In this document: piece by piece, positions 61,096 through 64,000 of the stretch
Position numbering within the stretch: position 1 is the first letter of the stretch
Layout of the letters: each line of letters starts with the position of its first letter
Program-made: the position numbers and the translations under genes
Notes under the pieces: generated by a model
Told to the model about the DNA's origin: nothing
The model's input: the letters and a program-made list of their open reading frames with translations, nothing else
Database searches by the model: none
DNA from: JBNJGB01 sp051747385
GTDB taxonomy: Bacteria; Myxococcota_A; UBA9042; PHBI01; JACKFB01
DNA: 64,000 nucleotides
Assembly (NCBI GenBank): GCA_051747385.1
Contig: JBNJGB010000020.1
Coordinates: 54,773 to 118,772, forward strand
Direction of reading: 5' to 3'

Positions 61096-62246
61096 AGCGC
61101 GAGCTGCAGCTGCATCAGCACGGAGTCGTTGTCCCGGTCCGGGCCGTGGAGCTCGGTCCGGTGCATGTACTCCAACGTAGCCTTGAGGTGGTGCCGGTGC
61201 CAGTAGTACTGGAGCCCGCCGGTGAACACGACCTGGTCGCCGTTGTTGTCGAGCTCCGTGTCGTCGTCGATCCACTCGCCGCGCGCCGTCACGCCCAGCT
61301 CGGCCGGCAGCACCATGTAGCCCACCTCGCCGACCACCGCGCGGCGGTCCAGGTCGGCCGGGATGGTGGACGGCGTGGTCGGATCCTCCTGGGGCTCGGC
61401 CTTGTCCCCCAGGTACTCGGCCGCCAGGTGGAAGCCGTGCGCCTTCAGGTGGACGTCCGCCTCCCAGCCCGTGGTCTGGGTCGTCTCGCCGTCGTTGTAG
61501 TACAGGGCGGTGCCGGCGCCGACGCGGAGCGCGCCTCCCTCCAGGTCCGCCATGTCCTCACCCAGGGGGCCGAGGGGCGCGATGGTCACGCGGGCCGCGT
61601 ACGCGAGCCGCTCGAAGCGGTTGCCGTCGAAGGCCGGGTCCTCGGCGTATCCCTCGAAGAAGTTCGTCTGGCGCTCGAAGCCGTTGTAGACGCCCACGGC
61701 GTAGGTCAGCATGCCGCCCACCTCGCCCTGGACCGACAGGCCCACCTGGCGGAACGGCGCCATGGAGTTGGAGGCCAGGGGGCGCTGGCTCAGGCTCTGG
61801 CGCGCGGAGCTGTACAGGGCGAAGCGCGAAAACGGCACCTTCTGCGCGCCGAGCACGACTCCGAGGACATCGAAGCGCCGGTAGCCGACCCAGGCGTCCA
61901 GGAGCTCCACGCTCTCGCCGGCCATCTCGGCCGTGAGCCCGAAGTCCACCATGCCCCAGGCCCAGCCCGTGAAGCCGAACCGGGCGCGGCGGAGCCGGAA
62001 GCCCGGGCGATCCGCGGGGTCGCCGTCCTCCACGAGCGTGTCATCCCCCGTCCAGGGGGCGATCTGACCCTGCAGATAGCCGTACAGGGACACCTGCGCG
62101 GCGCCGCCGTCGATCGTGACGAGATCCGCCTCGTCCCCCGGGTCCGCCTCGTCGGCGTGCGCGGCGCCGCCCAGGCCGAGCCCGAGCGCGCACACGGCCA
62201 GCGATGCGAGCCGGCGGAACGTCCTGATCCTCGCGGGTTGCTTCAC
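61092..62246 (-). CDS. Phosphate-selective porin (OprO/OprP-like)
   Basis: 384 aa from GTG 62246, chosen because AGGAGGAGG lies just upstream and a signal peptide follows (FRRLASLAVCALGLGLGGAAHA, cut before DEADPG). Porin O/P signatures: SLYGYLQGQIAPW, GFRLRRARFGFTGWAWG, LLDAWVGYRRFDVLGVVLGAQKVPFSR and later YYWHRHHLKATLEYMHRT. The C-terminus is LQLQLAL rather than the usual terminal Phe, which is slightly odd. Characterised OprP takes up phosphate, OprO polyphosphate; many homologues are uncharacterised, so selectivity is not certain. Its stop overlaps the ATG of the PHP lipoprotein by 4 bp (ATGA). Together they could admit and process a phosphorylated nutrient. Confidence 0.8.
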   Translation of the reverse strand: MKQPARIRTFRRLASLAVCALGLGLGGAAHADEADPGDEADLVTIDGGAAQVSLYGYLQGQIAPWTGDDTLVEDGDPADRPGFRLRRARFGFTGWAWGMVDFGLTAEMAGESVELLDAWVGYRRFDVLGVVLGAQKVPFSRFALYSSARQSLSQRPLASNSMAPFRQVGLSVQGEVGGMLTYAVGVYNGFERQTNFFEGYAEDPAFDGNRFERLAYAARVTIAPLGPLGEDMADLEGGALRVGAGTALYYNDGETTQTTGWEADVHLKAHGFHLAAEYLGDKAEPQEDPTTPSTIPADLDRRAVVGEVGYMVLPAELGVTARGEWIDDDTELDNNGDQVVFTGGLQYYWHRHHLKATLEYMHRTELHGPDRDNDSVLMQLQLAL

Positions 62247-62412
62247 GAGCGCCTCCTCCTGTCGTCGCCGTGGCCGCTGGTCTAATAGCGCGGATCGGCG
62301 CCACACGAAAGGACGATTCGGCGCCGTGGCGTGACGAATCGGTGACGGAGCGCCCGCGGGCCCGCCGCCGAGGCGCCGGTGCGGCACATGGTCGCTCCCC
62401 ATCGCGCAAGAG

Positions 62413-62440
62413 GGGCGGACGGCTCCCATCGGATCCGCCC
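62413..62440. other. GC-rich stem-loop upstream of the porin gene
   Basis: GGGCGGA-N14-TCCGCCC between the acyl-CoA dehydrogenase stop (62530) and the porin start (62246). There is no T-tract on either strand, so intrinsic termination is not supported. The rest of this 283-bp gap shows no gene. Confidence 0.35.
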
Positions 62441-62529
62441 GCCCCGGCAGTCGCCCGTACGCGTCGGGGTCGAGCCACGCTCGTCGCGTGCATCTTCCCC
62501 GACGAGCCGGGTCGGCCTCGAGTCGCTCC

Positions 62530-64000
62530 CTACAGGATCACCTGCAGCGCGCTGCGGTCCTGGCTGTCCACGGAGGCCAGCCTGGCGCGGACGCGCGGGA
62601 GGATCTGGTGGACGAAGAACTGGGCCGTCTGCATCTTCCCGTGGAGGAAGCGGGCCTCGTCGTCGTCCTGGAGGATCTGGCCGAACTCGTCGCCCTCCCG
62701 GCCCGGCTCGCCGGAGCCCTCCTTGGCCTCCAGCTTCTGCATGCGGGCGTCGTAGAGCTTCTGGGCCGTCGTGGCCTGCCGCAGCAGCAGCCAGGCGATG
62801 ACCAGGTCGCCGAACATCTGCAGGAACGGCGTCGCGTGCAGCGCCGCGTACTCGATGTCGCCCTTCATCATGCGCTGGCCGAAGCCCATGGCCGTCTTGG
62901 CGACGGCGTCCCGGGCCTTGCCGAGGGCCGTGATCTCGTCGGCGAAGGCGCCCTCCTTGGCGGGCCCGTTGATGAACTGGTTCATCTCGTTGAGCATCGT
63001 CATGAGCATGACTCCGCCGCCCTTGGCGACCTTGCGGCCGACCAGGTCCAGCGCCTGCACGCCGTTGGTGCCCTCGTAGATGCTGGCGATCTTGGCGTCG
63101 CGGAGGATCTGCTCCACGCCGTACTCGCGGACGTAGCCATAGCCGCCGTGGACCTGCACGCCGTACTCGGAGGAGCGGAAGCCCTCGTCGGAGCACCACG
63201 CCTTCACGATGGGCACCAGGAGGTCCACCTGGTGGGTCCACCGCTTCTTCTCGGCCTCATCGGTCGCGATGTTGGACATGTCCTGGCAGTACGACGCGTA
63301 GTACGCCAGCGCTCGGGAGCCCTCGCCCACCGCCTTCATGTACATGAGCATGCGGCGCACGTCGGGGTGCTCGATGATGGCCACCCGCGGGGCGTCCTTC
63401 TTGCGCATGTCCTGGATGCGCGTGCCCTGGATGCGCTCCTTCGCGTAGCGCACGGAGAGCTGATAGCTCTTGTTGCTCAGGCCGACGCCCTGGATGCCGA
63501 CGGCGATGCGGGCCTCGTTCATCATCTTGAACATGCAGCGCAGGCCCTTGCCCTGCTCGCCGATCAGCCAGCCCTCGCAGTCGTCCTCGTCGCCGAAGGC
63601 CAGCGAGGTGGTGGGCGAGGCGTGGATGCCCAGCTTCTCCTCGATGCCCATGGTGACGACGTCGTTGTACTCGAGGCCGCCGTCCCTGGTCGGCCTGAGC
63701 CGCGGGACGATGAACAGGCTGATGCCCTCGTCGCCCGGGACGCGGGCGAGGACCATGTGGACGATGTTCTCCGTCAGGTCGTGGTCCCCCGACGAGATGA
63801 AGATCTTCTGGCCCTTGATCTTGAAGTAGCCGGGGCGGCCCTCGATGGGCGTCGCAGTGGACCTCAGGTCGGGCACCGCCGTGCCGGCGTTGGCCTCTGT
63901 GAGGCACATGGTGCCGGCCCACTCGCCGGTGAGCATCTTGTCGACGTAGGTGGCCCGCTGGTCCTCGGTGCCGAACTCGCAGACCAGGCCCAGGGCGCCC
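62530..64000 (-). CDS. DmdC-type long acyl-CoA dehydrogenase (5' end outside window)
   Basis: About 490 residues visible; the frame is open to the last base, so the N-terminal domain is cut. FAD/acyl-CoA motifs are CLTEANAGT, FISSGDHDLTENIVH, VHGGYGYVREYGVEQILRDAKIASIYEGTNG (catalytic Glu in IYEGT) and LDLVGRK. The C-terminal 120 residues (FADEITALGKARDAVAK, TPFLQMFGDLVIAWLLLRQA) match the extra helical domain of the 600-aa FadE/DmdC branch. DmdC oxidises 3-methylthiopropanoyl-CoA in DMSP breakdown, but most relatives work on fatty acyl-CoAs, so general beta-oxidation is as likely. It is followed, on the same strand after 283 bp, by the porin and PHP genes; an operon link is not shown. Confidence 0.9.
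   Translation of the reverse strand, partial: GALGLVCEFGTEDQRATYVDKMLTGEWAGTMCLTEANAGTAVPDLRSTATPIEGRPGYFKIKGQKIFISSGDHDLTENIVHMVLARVPGDEGISLFIVPRLRPTRDGGLEYNDVVTMGIEEKLGIHASPTTSLAFGDEDDCEGWLIGEQGKGLRCMFKMMNEARIAVGIQGVGLSNKSYQLSVRYAKERIQGTRIQDMRKKDAPRVAIIEHPDVRRMLMYMKAVGEGSRALAYYASYCQDMSNIATDEAEKKRWTHQVDLLVPIVKAWCSDEGFRSSEYGVQVHGGYGYVREYGVEQILRDAKIASIYEGTNGVQALDLVGRKVAKGGGVMLMTMLNEMNQFINGPAKEGAFADEITALGKARDAVAKTAMGFGQRMMKGDIEYAALHATPFLQMFGDLVIAWLLLRQATTAQKLYDARMQKLEAKEGSGEPGREGDEFGQILQDDDEARFLHGKMQTAQFFVHQILPRVRARLASVDSQDRSALQVIL

Noticed and set aside
62247..62529. tRNA or small-RNA gene in the porin upstream gap
   Set aside because: No GTTCGAxTC T-loop or cloverleaf-like pairing is seen here or in any other gap; only a GC-rich stem-loop.

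Overview
The window is a GC-rich bacterial chromosome segment. It suggests a member of the Myxococcota or an allied delta-lineage group. Pointers are an FHA-linked sigma-54 activator, a minor-pilin/PilY1 operon, several very large Cys- and Asp-rich surface lipoproteins (MopE-type, lamin-tail and P-domain modules), a pair of outer-membrane paralogues, and a long DmdC-type acyl-CoA dehydrogenase. No rRNA, tRNA, transposase gene, phage gene or CRISPR array is visible. The genus cannot be fixed from the sequence alone.

Layout. 1-6446: 3' part of a parvulin-type chaperone gene, a TPR lipoprotein, hisS, a PLP-dependent desulfhydrase/deaminase, and a PrsW-family membrane protease. The protease gene overlaps a soluble hybrid histidine kinase (6443-8749). 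8747-9184: a cluster of exact direct repeats. 9177-18794: an acidic one-pass membrane protein, mpl, outer-membrane proteins, a PhaR-type regulator, a CPBP protease, dksA and an FHA sigma-54 activator. 18991-37014: groES-groEL between genes for two huge secreted lipoproteins (1719 aa with about 22 MopE-type repeats; 3301 aa mosaic). 37397-41946: an outer-membrane paralogue, argH and lysA. 42105-50542: a type IV pilus minor-pilin/PilY1 operon ending in a lipoprotein and an OmpA-family protein. 50694-64000: three more surface lipoproteins, then a run on the minus strand of acyl-CoA dehydrogenase (cut by the window end), phosphate-porin-like protein, PHP-domain lipoprotein and a four-fold lamin-tail-domain lipoprotein.

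How it fits together. More than half of the window encodes envelope or surface proteins. The pilus operon, OmpA protein, paired barrels and giant lipoproteins suggest a cell that invests heavily in adhesion, surface motility or predation-like contact. The porin and PHP lipoprotein overlap by 4 bp and look like a surface uptake/hydrolysis pair. Housekeeping genes (hisS, mpl, groESL, argH, lysA, dksA) are intact.

The most unusual signals are non-coding. A dispersed repeat occupies all five convergent gene junctions longer than 100 bp and is absent from the three shorter ones. A 38-bp repeat carries the stop codon of a gene. Short GC-rich dyads lie between the -35 and -10 boxes of seven predicted promoters. 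Three genes have a -10-like box 6-9 bases before the start codon and no Shine-Dalgarno sequence.
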